DNA of 64,000 nt from Saccharobesus litoralis (GCF_003063625.1 NZ_CP026604.1:868001-932000); one strand, 5' to 3'. Positions 9,571 through 19,581 are shown, numbered from the stretch's first letter. Notes: generated from the letters alone by a model not told the origin. Made by a program: numbers and translations.

Positions 9571-10392
9571 ATGATTTCAGTAGCCCCAGATATTGCCAAG
9601 ATCACCAACGCGGTCGACCCAAAAGATTTTAAGCCTGAGCAAGTGGCATTAGAAATGCAAGACCTCAGCTTACACTATGGTAACAAGCAAGCGCTTTACA
9701 ACATCAATATGAAAATTCCTAAAGGTAAAGTTACCGCCTTTATTGGACCGTCAGGTTGTGGTAAATCAACCTTATTACGTTGTATTAACCGCATGAACGA
9801 CTTAGTAGATATTTGTCGAGTTGACGGCGCCATCAACCTTGAAGGTAAAAATATCTATGATAAAGACGTAGATGTTGCCACATTACGCCAAAATGTTGGT
9901 ATGGTGTTCCAGCGCCCTAACCCTTTTCCTAAGTCTATTTACGAAAATGTGGTCTATGGTCTACGCTTAAAAGGTATCAACGATAAACGCCATTTAGATG
10001 AAGTTGTAGAAAGCTCTTTACGTAAGGCCGCTCTTTGGGAAGAAGTAAAAGACAGACTAAACGACAGTGCGTTTGGTTTATCTGGTGGTCAGCAACAGCG
10101 TTTAGTTATTGCCCGCGCCATAGCCATAGAACCAAAAGTACTTCTGTTGGATGAACCGACATCAGCGCTCGATCCCATTTCAACTTTAACAATTGAAGAA
10201 TTAATCAACGAATTAAAAGAAGCCTACACTGTGGTCATTGTGACACATAACATGCAACAAGCTGCACGTGTATCAAACTACGCCGCATTTATGTTTATGG
10301 GCGAATTAATCGAATATTCTGATACAAACAAACTATTTACGGCTCCGTCTATTAAGAAAACGGAAGACTATATTACAGGGCGTTACGGTTAA
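9571..10392 (+). CDS. pstB: Phosphate ABC transporter ATPase PstB
   Basis: Cytoplasmic ATPase that powers PstCA. All ABC motifs are present in the 273-residue protein: Walker [10 protein letters not shown] (59-67), the Q-loop region [18 protein letters not shown], signature LSGGQQQR, Walker [13 protein letters not shown] and the H-loop VIVTHNM. Length matches the family. The N-terminal 25 residues before the ATPase core are slightly extended. phoU follows after 23 bases. Confidence 0.97.
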   Translation: MISVAPDIAKITNAVDPKDFKPEQVALEMQDLSLHYGNKQALYNINMKIPKGKVTAFIGPSGCGKSTLLRCINRMNDLVDICRVDGAINLEGKNIYDKDVDVATLRQNVGMVFQRPNPFPKSIYENVVYGLRLKGINDKRHLDEVVESSLRKAALWEEVKDRLNDSAFGLSGGQQQRLVIARAIAIEPKVLLLDEPTSALDPISTLTIEELINELKEAYTVVIVTHNMQQAARVSNYAAFMFMGELIEYSDTNKLFTAPSIKKTEDYITGRYG

Positions 10393-10415
10393 ACCCGCAC
10401 GAAAGAGGTATCAAG

Positions 10416-11123
10416 ATGGAATTAAACTTAGATAAACACATATCCGGACAATTTAATAAAGAGCTGGAACAAGTACTAAGCCATGTTCTCGAAATGGGCG
10501 GTTTGGTAGAAAACCAATTAAAAGATGCGTTAACTGCCATGAATGATTTAGATTCATCTCTGGCTGATACTGTTATTGCCAATGACAATAAAGTTAACTC
10601 GTATGAAACGATTATCGATGAAGAGTGCACGCGCATTATTGCTAAGCGCCAACCAGCGGCAATTGATTTACGTTTAGTTTTAGCTATTGCAAAAACCATT
10701 GCCGATTTGGAACGTATCGGCGATGAAATATGCCGTATAGTAAAAACGGCTCGTGACAAATACTCCAATGAACAAAAGCAGTTATTAGTCGATTTGGACC
10801 ATATGGGACGCAAAGTGCTAATCATGTTATCTAAGGTGCTAAATGCCTTAGCCCGCATGGACAGCAACGAAGCATTTGAAGTTTACCAAATGGATACACA
10901 AATTGATAAAGCTTATGAAGCAATTAACCGCCAACTCATGACTTACATGATGGAAGACCCAAGAGCCATTCCTAAAATTATGGATGTCATGTGGGCAACG
11001 CGTTCATTAGAGCGCATTGGTGATCGCTGTCAAAATATCAGTGAACACGTCATTTACTTCATTAAAGGCACAGACGTTAGACACTTCAATCGTGATCAAA
11101 TAAAACAAACTATTGCTCAATAA
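10416..11123 (+). CDS. phoU: Phosphate signalling protein PhoU
   Basis: Negative regulator linking the Pst transporter to the PhoR-PhoB two-component system. The 235-residue helical protein shows the two PhoU metal-binding repeats, recognisable as LERIGDEICRI and LERIGDRCQNISEHV. AAAGAGG lies just before the ATG. It ends the pst operon, which is closed by a strong terminator immediately downstream. The porin and pstS that follow have their own Pho boxes. Confidence 0.95.
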   Translation: MELNLDKHISGQFNKELEQVLSHVLEMGGLVENQLKDALTAMNDLDSSLADTVIANDNKVNSYETIIDEECTRIIAKRQPAAIDLRLVLAIAKTIADLERIGDEICRIVKTARDKYSNEQKQLLVDLDHMGRKVLIMLSKVLNALARMDSNEAFEVYQMDTQIDKAYEAINRQLMTYMMEDPRAIPKIMDVMWATRSLERIGDRCQNISEHVIYFIKGTDVRHFNRDQIKQTIAQ

Positions 11124-11133
11124 CCTTTTTCAT

Positions 11134-11160
11134 AAAAAGCTCCTACTTGGAGCTTTTTTT
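11134..11160 (+). terminator. Rho-independent terminator after phoU
   Basis: AAAAAGCTCC, loop TACTT, GGAGCTTTTTTT: a perfect stem followed by a T run, 11 bases after the phoU stop. Confidence 0.93.
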
Positions 11161-11308
11161 CTTCAATAAATTCAAACACTAAGTCTACAAACTCCCCAAA
11201 AACCCACTTATTTAACTTTTAGCGCTGGTAAATTAAACATTTGCATATACAGTTATTTTTAAGCAGCAATTTCAGTAGCTTGAAACTTTTATTACAGTTT
11301 TATTTACC

Positions 11309-11341
11309 CTGTAATATTAGTGTCATATTAGGTACATAAAA
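11309..11341 (+). promoter_or_regulatory. Pho box before the porin gene
   Basis: Units CTGTAATATTA, GTGTCATATTA and GGTACATAAAA in 11-base register. The first unit is identical to the first unit of the pstS Pho box. The array ends about 90 bases before the porin start. The rest of the 309-base gap after the terminator shows no gene. Confidence 0.72.
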
Positions 11342-11432
11342 TCGCAACCAATTAGAAATGTAACTGAAATACATCTGTCATCTTTCAGTTTTAAAAATCG
11401 TAATAATTCACTTTTTGTAGTGGGAATAAATC

Positions 11433-12365
11433 ATGAAATCACTAGTTACCGCCACCCTTATCACGTCAGCCATGTTTGCTTCTTTTGCACAGGCAGACGA
11501 CAGTAAAGCCATTCAACTTTATGGTAAAGCCAACTTAGCAGTAGTCGTTGCTGACGAAGGTGTAGACACTTACAGTGATATTAAAAGTCACGCTTCACGC
11601 TTTGGTGCTAAAGGTGAGTTTAAATTAGACAATGGTCTAACTGCACTTTATGTTTACGAATGGCAAGTAAACCCAGATGACAAAAAGGATAACTTAACAG
11701 CTCGTAACCAATATCTTGGTGTTAAAGGTAACTTTGGTGAAGTGGTTATTGGCCGTATTGATACAGCATTTAAGAAGTCTCAGGGTAAAGTGGATTTATT
11801 CAGCGATTACAAAGCCGATATCAAAAACCTTTGGGAAGGCGAAAACCGTTTAGCCGACGTAATTAACTTTAAATCTGCATCATTTAACGGTTTTAAAGTT
11901 GCTGCGACTTACGTTACTGAAGCAAGTGACGATCCAGAAGCTAAGCCAGGCGTATCACTAGCTGTTAGCTACGGCGACGAAAAATTGAAAAAATCTGACA
12001 CTTATTTTGCCATTGCAAATGACAGTGAAGTTGATGGTGTCGACGCAACGCGCTTTGTTGCTTCAATAAAACTTGACCAATTAAAGCTTGGTGCAATTTA
12101 TCAAACTGAAGAAAAAGTTGACGGCACAGACGAGTTAGACGGTATTTTTGTTAGTGCTGCATATAAGCTAGGTAGCGCAACATTAAAAGCCCAATATCAA
12201 ACAGCTGACCAAGACATGGGTGCCAACAAAACCAGCACTACATTAGGTGTTGATTACAAGCTAGGTGCGGCAACTAAAGCCTACACTTGGTACTCTCGTA
12301 TTGATAACGATATCGACGGTTCTGACGAAGGTTACTTCGCGCTAGGCCTAGAGCAAAAATTCTAA
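11433..12365 (+). CDS. Phosphate-locus outer membrane porin
   Basis: General Gram-negative porin, 310 residues. A cleavable signal peptide ends at about FASFAQA-DD, then IQLYGKANLAVVVAD and SRFGAKGEFKLDNGLTALYVYEW show the alternating beta-strand pattern of trimeric porins, and the chain ends in the outer-membrane C-terminal signature LGLEQKF. It sits between phoU and pstS with its own Pho box, so it is likely the functional equivalent of PhoE/OprP-type phosphate-starvation porins, although sequence alone does not show anion selectivity. A 127-bp repeat begins 4 bases after the stop. Confidence 0.9.
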   Translation: MKSLVTATLITSAMFASFAQADDSKAIQLYGKANLAVVVADEGVDTYSDIKSHASRFGAKGEFKLDNGLTALYVYEWQVNPDDKKDNLTARNQYLGVKGNFGEVVIGRIDTAFKKSQGKVDLFSDYKADIKNLWEGENRLADVINFKSASFNGFKVAATYVTEASDDPEAKPGVSLAVSYGDEKLKKSDTYFAIANDSEVDGVDATRFVASIKLDQLKLGAIYQTEEKVDGTDELDGIFVSAAYKLGSATLKAQYQTADQDMGANKTSTTLGVDYKLGAATKAYTWYSRIDNDIDGSDEGYFALGLEQKF

Positions 12366-12368
12366 TCA

Positions 12369-12495
12369 ATAGTCTTCTCGAACAGGTCTTATAGTTCATT
12401 GTCATCGCTTACTCGCCCCAATCACATAGTAGAGCATATGCTCATGGGGCCTCGAAGCTTGACGGCTTCCTCTAAAACCTGCTCGCTTTGACTAT
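12369..12495 (-). repeat. 127-bp structured intergenic repeat, copy 2 (inverted)
   Basis: Reverse complement of the element at 4043-4169, the same length end to end, including the ATAGTC/GACTAT termini and the GAGCATATGCTC core. The two copies face each other across about 8.2 kb holding the globin, pst, phoU and porin genes. Confidence 0.85.
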
Positions 12496-12640
12496 TTAGT
12501 TAATCTATAGCCACTTTTTAGTGGCTATATTCTCTTAATTACCCTTAATCAAACTAATTTATTTTCGCGATTGTCGTGCGTTTTCGGCTGCGTTTTACCC
12601 AGAGAAATTATCTGAAAATAAAACGTACTGAAATAACTGA

Positions 12641-12673
12641 CTGTAATATTACTGACATAAAATCGTCATAAAA
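12641..12673 (+). promoter_or_regulatory. Pho box before pstS
   Basis: Three 11-base units CTGTAATATTA, CTGACATAAAA and TCGTCATAAAA, ending 38 bases before the pstS start. This is a good match to the PhoB array. Confidence 0.8.
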
Positions 12674-12711
12674 TTTATCGCAATTAAATACGACACCGTT
12701 TGGAGTTAATA

Positions 12712-13680
12712 ATGAAACTTAAAGCACTCGCAAAAGTAGTAGGTTTTGCTGCTGCGACTTTATTCGCCGCACAATCTGTTGCTATCGATGAAAATTTACC
12801 TAAATACAAAAAGACCAGTGGTATTTCTGGCAAGCTATCATCTGTTGGCTCTGATACATTAGCTAACATGATGACTTTCTGGGCTGAAGAATATAAGCGA
12901 ATTTATCCAAACGTAACCATTCAGGTTCAAGCTGCTGGTTCATCTACAGCTCCGCCAGCGTTAACAGAAGGTACTTCTCAATTCGGTCCTATGAGCCGTA
13001 AAATGAAATCAAAAGAAATTGAAGCGTTTGAAAAACGTTTCGGTTATAAGCCAACGGGTGTACGTGTTGCTATCGATGCATTAGCGGTATTTGCTCACAA
13101 AGATAATCCATTAAAAGGCTTAACAATCAAACAAGTTGATGCCATTTTCTCAAGCACTCGTAAATGTGGCGGTAATGAAGATATTGACCGCTGGGGCCAA
13201 TTAGGTCTTTCTGGTGAGTGGACACGTAAAGATATTCAATTATTTGGTCGTAACTCTGTATCAGGTACTTACGGTTACTTTAAGTCAAAAGGCCTTTGTA
13301 AAGGTGACTTTAAAAATAACGTAAATGAGCAACCGGGCTCAGCATCAGTAGTACAATCTATCTCTTCTTCTTTAAATGCGATTGGTTACTCTGGTATCGG
13401 TTATAAAACATCGGGTGTTAAAACAATTCCTTTAGCGAAAAAAGGCACTAAGTATGTTGATGCAACAATGGCAAACGCGATCTCTGGTAAATATCCGCTT
13501 TCTCGTTACCTATATGTTTACATCAACAAGCACCCTAACAAAGCACTAGACCCGTTAACAGCTGAGTTCTTACGCATGATTTTAGCGCAAAAAGGTCAGC
13601 ACATTGTTGAAAAAGACGGCTACATTCCTTTACCAGCTGCAGTGGCTAACAAAGAATTGAAAAAGCTTGGTTTACTATAA
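12712..13680 (+). CDS. pstS: Periplasmic phosphate-binding protein PstS
   Basis: Substrate-binding protein that delivers phosphate to PstCAB. The 322-residue product has a signal peptide ([20 protein letters not shown]) and the PstS-family phosphate-contact stretches [23 protein letters not shown] and [12 protein letters not shown]. The start is taken at the ATG with GGAG 7 bases before it; an in-frame TTG 12 bases upstream would place the ribosome site inside the gene. Unlike the enteric order, pstS lies downstream of phoU and a porin, as a separate unit with its own Pho box and terminator. Confidence 0.94.
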   Translation: MKLKALAKVVGFAAATLFAAQSVAIDENLPKYKKTSGISGKLSSVGSDTLANMMTFWAEEYKRIYPNVTIQVQAAGSSTAPPALTEGTSQFGPMSRKMKSKEIEAFEKRFGYKPTGVRVAIDALAVFAHKDNPLKGLTIKQVDAIFSSTRKCGGNEDIDRWGQLGLSGEWTRKDIQLFGRNSVSGTYGYFKSKGLCKGDFKNNVNEQPGSASVVQSISSSLNAIGYSGIGYKTSGVKTIPLAKKGTKYVDATMANAISGKYPLSRYLYVYINKHPNKALDPLTAEFLRMILAQKGQHIVEKDGYIPLPAAVANKELKKLGLL

Positions 13681-13702
13681 ACGTTAACCAACTAGATAAT
13701 GC

Positions 13703-13730
13703 CAAAAGCCAGCGATAAGCTGGCTTTTTT
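13703..13730 (+). terminator. Rho-independent terminator after pstS
   Basis: AAAAGCCAGC, loop GATAA, GCTGGCTTTTTT: a perfect stem with T run 22 bases after the pstS stop. Confidence 0.93.
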
Positions 13731-13908
13731 GTATCTTCATACCTAAGTTTTTTTCTTTTTAAGCAGAATACCTAGTTGGGTTTTAATTAAACGTTGACCA
13801 ATTACAGTTCCGCAAAGAATTGATCAGTTGAGGCGAAGTAATATTAAGAAAAATCTAAAATAGGTTACTGTGCGCTGTTCCAGACGCTTTACTGCATTCC
13901 CACATCCA

Positions 13909-13963
13909 TGTAGGTCGAAATTTATTTCGACAATAGCAGTAAAGCTGCTACAAGCTTGGTTTC
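13909..13963 (+). repeat. Two-hairpin repeat (family B), copy 2
   Basis: GTCGAAATTTATTTCGAC, then AGCAGTAAAGCTGCT and GCTTGGTTT. Compared with copy 1 at 4419 the first stem has changed on both arms while keeping pairing. Confidence 0.75.
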
Positions 13964-14021
13964 TAGCTATTAAATTGCCTAATATTTGATCCTTTGGCGA
14001 GACTTGCTTATGCCCCCCTAC

Positions 14022-14075
14022 TTTTGGTGCCTGCTGGGATGCGGTACTTAGAATTTGCTGGGAACAAAATTCTGT
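14022..14075 (-). repeat. Family C hairpin repeat, inverted copy
   Basis: Read on the minus strand it contains GAATTTTGTTCCC, AGCAAATTCTAAGTACC and AGCAGGCACCAAAA, matching the units at 21390-21534. The stem here is GAATTT/AAATTC instead of GGATTT/AAATCC. Confidence 0.7.
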
Positions 14076-14106
14076 AATCTTACTCTTTTAGTCAGTAAGG
14101 TTTTCT

Positions 14107-14131
14107 GGCTCTGCAAGCATAAATGCTCGCC
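14107..14131 (-). repeat. 25-base hairpin repeat, copy 1
   Basis: The minus-strand sequence, GGCGAGCATTTATGCTTGC followed by AGAGCC, is identical to 62463-62487 on the plus strand. It forms a small GCGAGCAT/ATGCTTGC hairpin. Confidence 0.8.
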
Positions 14132-14228
14132 CACAAAAACTTTAGATTTTTAAACGATTATTTTCGACAAAAGTCGGTGGATTAATTACCTTACTCGAAG
14201 TGATTAGGCTTAATAGTTAATAGAAAAA

Positions 14229-15377
14229 CTAATAACTCGCAATATTGAGGTTAAGGCGTTTTAAACTCAACTTACGTAGTTCAATGATCTCTTGAGTGGA
14301 AATTTGGTTTACCGCAAAAAACGCTTTTGCTTCTTGCTTTGAAATTAAATTATGGCGCTGCAGCATTTTATAACGCGCGTAGGCAATACCTTTAGACAAC
14401 AACTTAGTCGCTTCAGAATACTCATCAAAGCTCACATCGCTGGCGTAATCTTCAATTAGTGGCAATACCATCATGCGTTTCAGGTTAAAACTTTCCACTA
14501 TATTGGCACTAATAGGTGCTGAAAATTCCATCATCAAATTACGTAGTTTGATTGGATCAGGCTCTAAATCGACTAACGCATCATGCTCTTCTTTCATGCG
14601 ACCATCACGCGCTTCAGTTAATTTTTTCTTCCACACTTCGTCAAAAACGCGATAATACAAGCGAATTATGGCTGATTTGCCAATGTCATGAAACATGCCT
14701 GCAACAAATAAAGCACTTTCATTTTGATCATAGATTTGGGCTAATTTACGACAGCATATTGCCGTTGCTAGGCCATTTTCCCAAAGCTTACGCTTCATCA
14801 ATCGAAACGGCTCTGTGCTATGTGGCACCCACTGGCGCAATGCAAATGAAGGGATAACAAAAGGCAGGTTTTCTAAGCCAATATAACTTAACGCCGTTTT
14901 AAGTTTATCTACCCGTACTTTTTTCGCTTCTGCCGATTTACGATATACAGGCAAGTTAACAAATTTAATCAGATCTTCCGTTAACCATTGCTGAGATGCG
15001 ACTAGCGGCTCTAATCGGCTAATAGATGCAGCTTTAACCGACAATATATCTAATGAGGCTGGAACGGCATCTGAAGTGCCTATTGTTCGCTCTACGACAC
15101 TGTCTGTTTCTAAAATACGCTCGCGAAAAAGCAAATCGACTTCAGAATTGACCTCGCTGGACATTTCTTGTTTATGAACTGCTTTACTAAACTCTTGAGC
15201 TTGACGGCTTTCGCGAGCGTTTTTCTCTACATCCAGTAATCGGCGAGCATCATTTACATAGTCGTCTTCTTCGTACTCACCCAAAGCAATCATACGCTGA
15301 CGACGGGCAAAGTCGTAACTTATCAGCAGGTCATGAAATCGTTGCTGAATACTCTCAGCGGTTGCATCTAGTGGCAT
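14229..15377 (-). CDS. HDOD domain protein
   Basis: A 382-residue protein whose C-terminal two thirds match the HDOD output domain (an HD-related helical domain in signalling proteins), seen at VNLPVYRKSAEAKKVRVD, LATAICCRKLAQIY and FVAGMFHDIGKSAIIRLYYR. The HD pair in FHDIGKSA is retained, though most HDOD proteins lack phosphohydrolase activity. The N-terminal 140 residues are predicted helical and unrecognised. It may link to c-di-GMP or stress signalling, but no partner gene lies nearby: upstream is a 249-base gap and then the amidotransferase gene. Confidence 0.82.
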   Translation of the reverse strand: MPLDATAESIQQRFHDLLISYDFARRQRMIALGEYEEDDYVNDARRLLDVEKNARESRQAQEFSKAVHKQEMSSEVNSEVDLLFRERILETDSVVERTIGTSDAVPASLDILSVKAASISRLEPLVASQQWLTEDLIKFVNLPVYRKSAEAKKVRVDKLKTALSYIGLENLPFVIPSFALRQWVPHSTEPFRLMKRKLWENGLATAICCRKLAQIYDQNESALFVAGMFHDIGKSAIIRLYYRVFDEVWKKKLTEARDGRMKEEHDALVDLEPDPIKLRNLMMEFSAPISANIVESFNLKRMMVLPLIEDYASDVSFDEYSEATKLLSKGIAYARYKMLQRHNLISKQEAKAFFAVNQISTQEIIELRKLSLKRLNLNIASY

Positions 15378-15626
15378 ATAGTTTTATTTATTCAGCATTA
15401 TTTTCGGGGTAGATTTACGATCACAAACCTTAATCGGCACCACTTTTATCAAAAAGCTCTCCAATAAAAAATAGGTTTGGACACCAAACGTTTATCAGCA
15501 ACCCTAACTTTGCCCTAAACATTAAAGTAAAAGATAGCCAAAAAGCTCAGCTATCGCAATGGTAACCATTACAAATCAGCAAAGCCATTTTGCAAAGGTT
15601 AAAAATGCCAAACTGTGAAACAAAGC

Positions 15627-16199
15627 TTAAAGTGATAAAAAGTTCTCTAACAGCTGGTAACCGTATTCAGAGGTCACTGATTCAGGGTGGTACTGAACCC
15701 CCCACAAAGGCAAAGATTGATGAGCAATGGCCATTATAGTTTGTTGATCATTATCTTGGGTTGTCGCAGTCACAGTAAAATCACGACTCAATGTATTAGG
15801 TTGAATCATTAAGGAGTGATAGCGAGTAACTGAAAAATTGCTAGGTATGCATTTAAACATTGCATGGCCGCTATGGCTAACAACGCTGTTTTTTCCATGC
15901 ATGATCACCGGCGCTCGAACAATTTCAGCCCCATAAACTTGAGCAATGCTTTGATGGCCCAAACATACCCCTAAAATAGGAATATCACCAGCTAGCTCAG
16001 TGATCACATCTAACGACACGCCTGACTCATTTGGCGTACACGGACCAGGAGAAATGACAATGTGCTTGGCCTTGGCACGCTTAATGGTAGCAAGATCCCA
16101 TTCATCATTACGCACCACTTTGACTTCAACATCCAATGACTGGAAATAATGCGCTAGGTTGAATGTAAATGAATCGTAGTTATCGATGAGCAGTAACAA
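15627..16199 (-). CDS. pabA: Glutamine amidotransferase, PabA/TrpG type
   Basis: Class I glutamine amidotransferase that supplies ammonia for 4-amino-4-deoxychorismate (folate) or anthranilate (tryptophan) synthesis. The 190-residue length is standard. It opens with LLIDNYDSFTFNLAHYF, has the oxyanion segment SPGPCTPNESG, nucleophile Cys in GVCLGHQ and the His-Glu pair in QYHPES. It stands alone rather than in a trp operon, which favours PabA (or a dual-purpose subunit) over dedicated TrpG; this cannot be settled from sequence alone. Confidence 0.85.
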   Translation of the reverse strand: MLLLIDNYDSFTFNLAHYFQSLDVEVKVVRNDEWDLATIKRAKAKHIVISPGPCTPNESGVSLDVITELAGDIPILGVCLGHQSIAQVYGAEIVRAPVIMHGKNSVVSHSGHAMFKCIPSNFSVTRYHSLMIQPNTLSRDFTVTATTQDNDQQTIMAIAHQSLPLWGVQYHPESVTSEYGYQLLENFLSL

Positions 16200-16324
16200 G
16201 ATATAAAACTAAAAAAGCAGGAAATTAAACAAATTATACTGGTTTTATTGGCCCATGTAACGCGGTACATGACACTGCTCAAGATAAGTAATAGATAGGG
16301 GCGAGAATGAAGAACAACAAACAT

Positions 16325-16365
16325 AAAAAAGCCGCTGCAGAGTTAGTTATACTCGCAGCGGCTTT
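16325..16365 (-). terminator. Terminator after secF
   Basis: On the minus strand GAAAGCCGCTGC pairs with GCAGCGGCTTTTTT; stem followed by a T run, 22 bases past the secF stop. Confidence 0.9.
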
Positions 16366-16386
16366 CAATTAACGTTATAAAAGCAA

Positions 16387-17328
16387 CTAAATCAATGACT
16401 CTTGATCAGCACCTTCTTTTTCAACTACGGTTGGGATCAAGTCTTCTTTGCTAATACCAAGACTTAACGCGATTGAACTCGCAACATAAATAGATGAGTA
16501 AGTACCAACAAACACACCAAATAATAAAGCGGTTGCAAAACCGTGGATTAAGGCACCACCTTTAAAAAATAACGCTAACAATACTAGAATCGTCGTCACA
16601 GAGGTAATCATAGTACGGCTTAATGTTTGCGTTAACGAGATATTAATAATCTCTTCAGGCCCACCTTTACGTAATTTACGGAAGTTCTCGCGAATACGAT
16701 CAGATACTACAATGGTGTCATTTAATGAGTAACCGATTACCGCTAATACAGCCGCTAAAACGGTTAAATCAAACTCTAAGCCCAAAATTGAAAATAAACC
16801 TAAAGTTAATAACACATCGTGTGCCAATGCCGACACAGAGCCTAAAGCAAAACGCCATTCAAAGCGAAATGCCACATAGATCAAGATACAAATAAGCGCG
16901 GTTAACATGGCAAGACCACCTTGCTCAGTCAACTCTTTACCGACATTAGGCCCTACAAACTCAATACGGCGCATGTCGACTTCACCTTGATCCGCTTTGC
17001 GCAGTGCTTTTAATACCGAATCACCAATTTCAGCGGCTTTAGCCCCTTCACGCGGTTCTAAACGGATCAACACTTCTGAGCTTGAGCCAAAATGCTGTAC
17101 TACTGCATCGTCAAAGCCATTTTCATCTAGTACCGCACGAATACCTTTAAGTTCAGCTGATTGCTCAAAACCAACTTCAATTAAGGTACCGCCAGTAAAA
17201 TCTAGGCCGAAATTTAACTTGTTCACCGCTAACGATGCCAGTGAAGCAATCATTAACAAAGCTGAGAATGCCATCGCAATTTTACGCGCTGACATAAAGG
17301 CGATAGTTTTAAAATTTACAGCTAACAT
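16387..17328 (-). CDS. secF: Protein translocase subunit SecF
   Basis: Inner-membrane protein that, with SecD and YajC, uses the proton gradient to aid late steps of Sec export. The 313-residue protein has six membrane segments, the N-terminal FGLDFTGGTLIEVGF motif, and VIGYSLNDTIVVSDRIREN in the fourth-segment region. AAGGAGG lies before the start. secD ends 12 bases upstream, and a terminator closes the operon downstream. Confidence 0.96.
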   Translation of the reverse strand: MLAVNFKTIAFMSARKIAMAFSALLMIASLASLAVNKLNFGLDFTGGTLIEVGFEQSAELKGIRAVLDENGFDDAVVQHFGSSSEVLIRLEPREGAKAAEIGDSVLKALRKADQGEVDMRRIEFVGPNVGKELTEQGGLAMLTALICILIYVAFRFEWRFALGSVSALAHDVLLTLGLFSILGLEFDLTVLAAVLAVIGYSLNDTIVVSDRIRENFRKLRKGGPEEIINISLTQTLSRTMITSVTTILVLLALFFKGGALIHGFATALLFGVFVGTYSSIYVASSIALSLGISKEDLIPTVVEKEGADQESLI

Positions 17329-17340
17329 ATGACCGCCTCC

Positions 17341-19194
17341 TTATATTGAAAGTTTTTTAACATTACGACCACCATAGGCCAAATTGATTACCGCGCGTGT
17401 ACCAACAATCGCAGTAAACATAGATGTTGCAATACCAATCGCTAGCGTAACGGCAAAACCTTTAATCGGCCCTGTACCCACAGCGTATAGAATAACCGCA
17501 GCAATAAAGGTGGTGATATTGGCATCAGCAATGGTCGAAAATGCACTATCGTAACCATGATGGATTGCTTGCTGTGGCCCTCGGCCATCGCGCAACTCTT
17601 CACGAATACGTTCAAATATCAACACGTTAGCATCTACCGCCATACCAACGGTTAATACAATACCCGCCATACCCGGCAAAGTTAGGGTTGCACCAGGGAT
17701 CATCGACATCACGCCAACAATCAGTACCAAGTTTAAGCCCAATGCCAAGTTTGCCACCATGCCAAACCCCTTATACCAAGCTACCATGAATAACAACACG
17801 CCTAAGAATCCCCATTGAATAGCTTGCATACCTAAATCAATGTTTTCTTGGCCTAAGCTTGGCCCCACTGTGCGCTCTTCAACAATTTGAATAGGCGCAA
17901 TCAAAGCACCCGCTTTGAGTAATAAAGCTAAATCATGTGCTTCTTGCGGTGAGCCTGCCCCCGTAATACGGAAGCTACTACCTAAACGCGCTTGAATAGT
18001 GGCAACACTGATAACGTCAGCCACTTTCTTAAATACTGGGTTACCGTCTTTGTCACGTTTACCCGTTGGCTTGTATTCAATAAACAGGGTGGCCATTGGT
18101 TTGCCAATCGCATCTTTGGTGGCACGCGAGAAAATGCTACCGCCCTTGCTGTCTAAGTCGATATTAACTTGCGGGCTACCGTATTCATCAAAGCTAGATG
18201 CCGCATCAATGATGTGATCACCGGTTAACATAACGCGACGTTTTAACAATACAGGCTGGCCATTATCACGACGATAATACAACTCTGAACCAGCAGGTAC
18301 ACGACCGCTTTGTGCCGCATACGGGTCACCGTTTTGGTCAACCATACGGAATTCAAGCGTTGCGGTGGCACCTAAAATACGTTTTGCTTGGGCGGTATCT
18401 TGTACACCCGGCAATTCGACAACAATACGGTCAGAACCTTGGCGCATAACCACTGGCTCTGCAACACCAATTGCGTTAACTCGGTTACGTATGATGGTGA
18501 TGTTTTGTTGCAGTGAGCTTTCTTTAATTTCTTTAACTTTTTGCTCACCCATTAATGCAGTTAAGAAAAAGCCTTCATCGGTAGAATCATCAAAGGTAAG
18601 ATCACCGTGTTTTTTCTTTAAGGCACGCTTGGCGTTAGTTAAATCTTCTTCAGATTTAAATTCAACTTTTACCCCGTTGCCAAACTCACCAATACGCGCA
18701 TAACGAATTTTTTCTTCACGAAGATCGGTACGGAACGACGAAACCGTTTCTTCCTGATTTTTCTTAATCGCCACGCTCATGTCGACTTCCATTAAGAAGT
18801 GAACACCACCACGTAAATCTAAACCTAATTTCATAGGATTAGCATTTAAGTCGGCTAACCATTGTGGTGTGGCAGGCGTTAAATTAAGTGCAATAATATA
18901 GTTTTCACCATAAGCATGATTTAACGCTTCTTTGGCTTTTAACTGTTCTTCCGTATCAGCGAAACGAACTTCAACTTGGTTGTTAACTAAACCTGCAGAT
19001 TGATAAGCTAAACCCGCTTTATCGAGTTCACCTTTAACCTTATCTAAATCAGTTGCTTCAAGTTGCACACCACGTAAGCCTGAAATTTGCAACGCGGGAT
19101 CTTCGCCGTATAAATTGGGTAGCGCGTAAAGAAAACCTGCACAGATAATAAATATCAGCATCAGGTATTTCCATAAAGGGTATTTGTTTAGCAC
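17341..19194 (-). CDS. secD: Protein translocase subunit SecD
   Basis: Larger partner of SecF, 617 residues. It has an N-terminal membrane segment, a large periplasmic P1 domain containing [16 protein letters not shown], and a C-terminal membrane half with [20 protein letters not shown], the region bearing residues needed for proton-driven function. Length and motif order are normal. It lies in the order tgt, yajC, secD, secF on the minus strand, the usual gammaproteobacterial order but without queA at the front. Confidence 0.97.
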   Translation of the reverse strand: MLNKYPLWKYLMLIFIICAGFLYALPNLYGEDPALQISGLRGVQLEATDLDKVKGELDKAGLAYQSAGLVNNQVEVRFADTEEQLKAKEALNHAYGENYIIALNLTPATPQWLADLNANPMKLGLDLRGGVHFLMEVDMSVAIKKNQEETVSSFRTDLREEKIRYARIGEFGNGVKVEFKSEEDLTNAKRALKKKHGDLTFDDSTDEGFFLTALMGEQKVKEIKESSLQQNITIIRNRVNAIGVAEPVVMRQGSDRIVVELPGVQDTAQAKRILGATATLEFRMVDQNGDPYAAQSGRVPAGSELYYRRDNGQPVLLKRRVMLTGDHIIDAASSFDEYGSPQVNIDLDSKGGSIFSRATKDAIGKPMATLFIEYKPTGKRDKDGNPVFKKVADVISVATIQARLGSSFRITGAGSPQEAHDLALLLKAGALIAPIQIVEERTVGPSLGQENIDLGMQAIQWGFLGVLLFMVAWYKGFGMVANLALGLNLVLIVGVMSMIPGATLTLPGMAGIVLTVGMAVDANVLIFERIREELRDGRGPQQAIHHGYDSAFSTIADANITTFIAAVILYAVGTGPIKGFAVTLAIGIATSMFTAIVGTRAVINLAYGGRNVKKLSI

Positions 19195-19245
19195 GGAAAC
19201 ATACCTTCTTTGAAATGAAAAAAGCGCTCAATGAGCGCTTAATGA

Positions 19246-19581
19246 TTAAATTGACTTAATAGTGCCCTTTGGCAATACAGCTGTAATAGCTGATTTTTGC
19301 ACTGCAATTTCAACGTTATCCGCGAAAGACACCTGAACAAAATCTTTGTCTTCAGCAACTTTAGTGATTTTACCCACTAAACCACCTTGTGTGAGTACTT
19401 CATCATTTTTAGATAGTGAAGCAACTAAATTTTTATGCTCTTTAACACGCTTAGCTTGCGGACGGTAAAGTAAAAAATAAAAGATCAATACCATCACAGC
19501 CAACATAACTAGGCTCATGAAGCTACCACCTTGTGGTTGCGCAGCATCGTTGGCATACGCAGAAGCGATAAATAAATCCAT
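19246..19581 (-). CDS. yajC: Preprotein translocase accessory protein YajC
   Basis: Small (111 residues) SecDF-associated membrane protein. One hydrophobic segment (about 22-41, SFMSLVMLAVMVLIFYFLLY) is followed by the conserved RPQAKRVKEHK and DEVLTQGGLVGKITKV. It is located between tgt and secD, as expected for the operon. Confidence 0.96.
   Translation of the reverse strand: MDLFIASAYANDAAQPQGGSFMSLVMLAVMVLIFYFLLYRPQAKRVKEHKNLVASLSKNDEVLTQGGLVGKITKVAEDKDFVQVSFADNVEIAVQKSAITAVLPKGTIKSI

Larger units (their letters stand above)
13731..14228. other. Repeat-rich intergenic region
   Basis: No gene seen between convergent pstS and the HDOD gene. The gap carries three repeat modules shared with other gaps of the window: family B at 13909-13963, family C inverted at 14022-14075 and a 25-base hairpin repeat at 14107-14131. 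Confidence 0.7.

Noticed and set aside
10373-10867. Open frame on the minus strand over phoU
   Set aside because: Lies fully against phoU and the end of pstB; composition follows the complementary strand.
4043-12495. Composite transposon flanked by inverted repeats
   Set aside because: The 127-bp repeats have no coding capacity, no transposase lies between them, and the enclosed genes are core phosphate functions.
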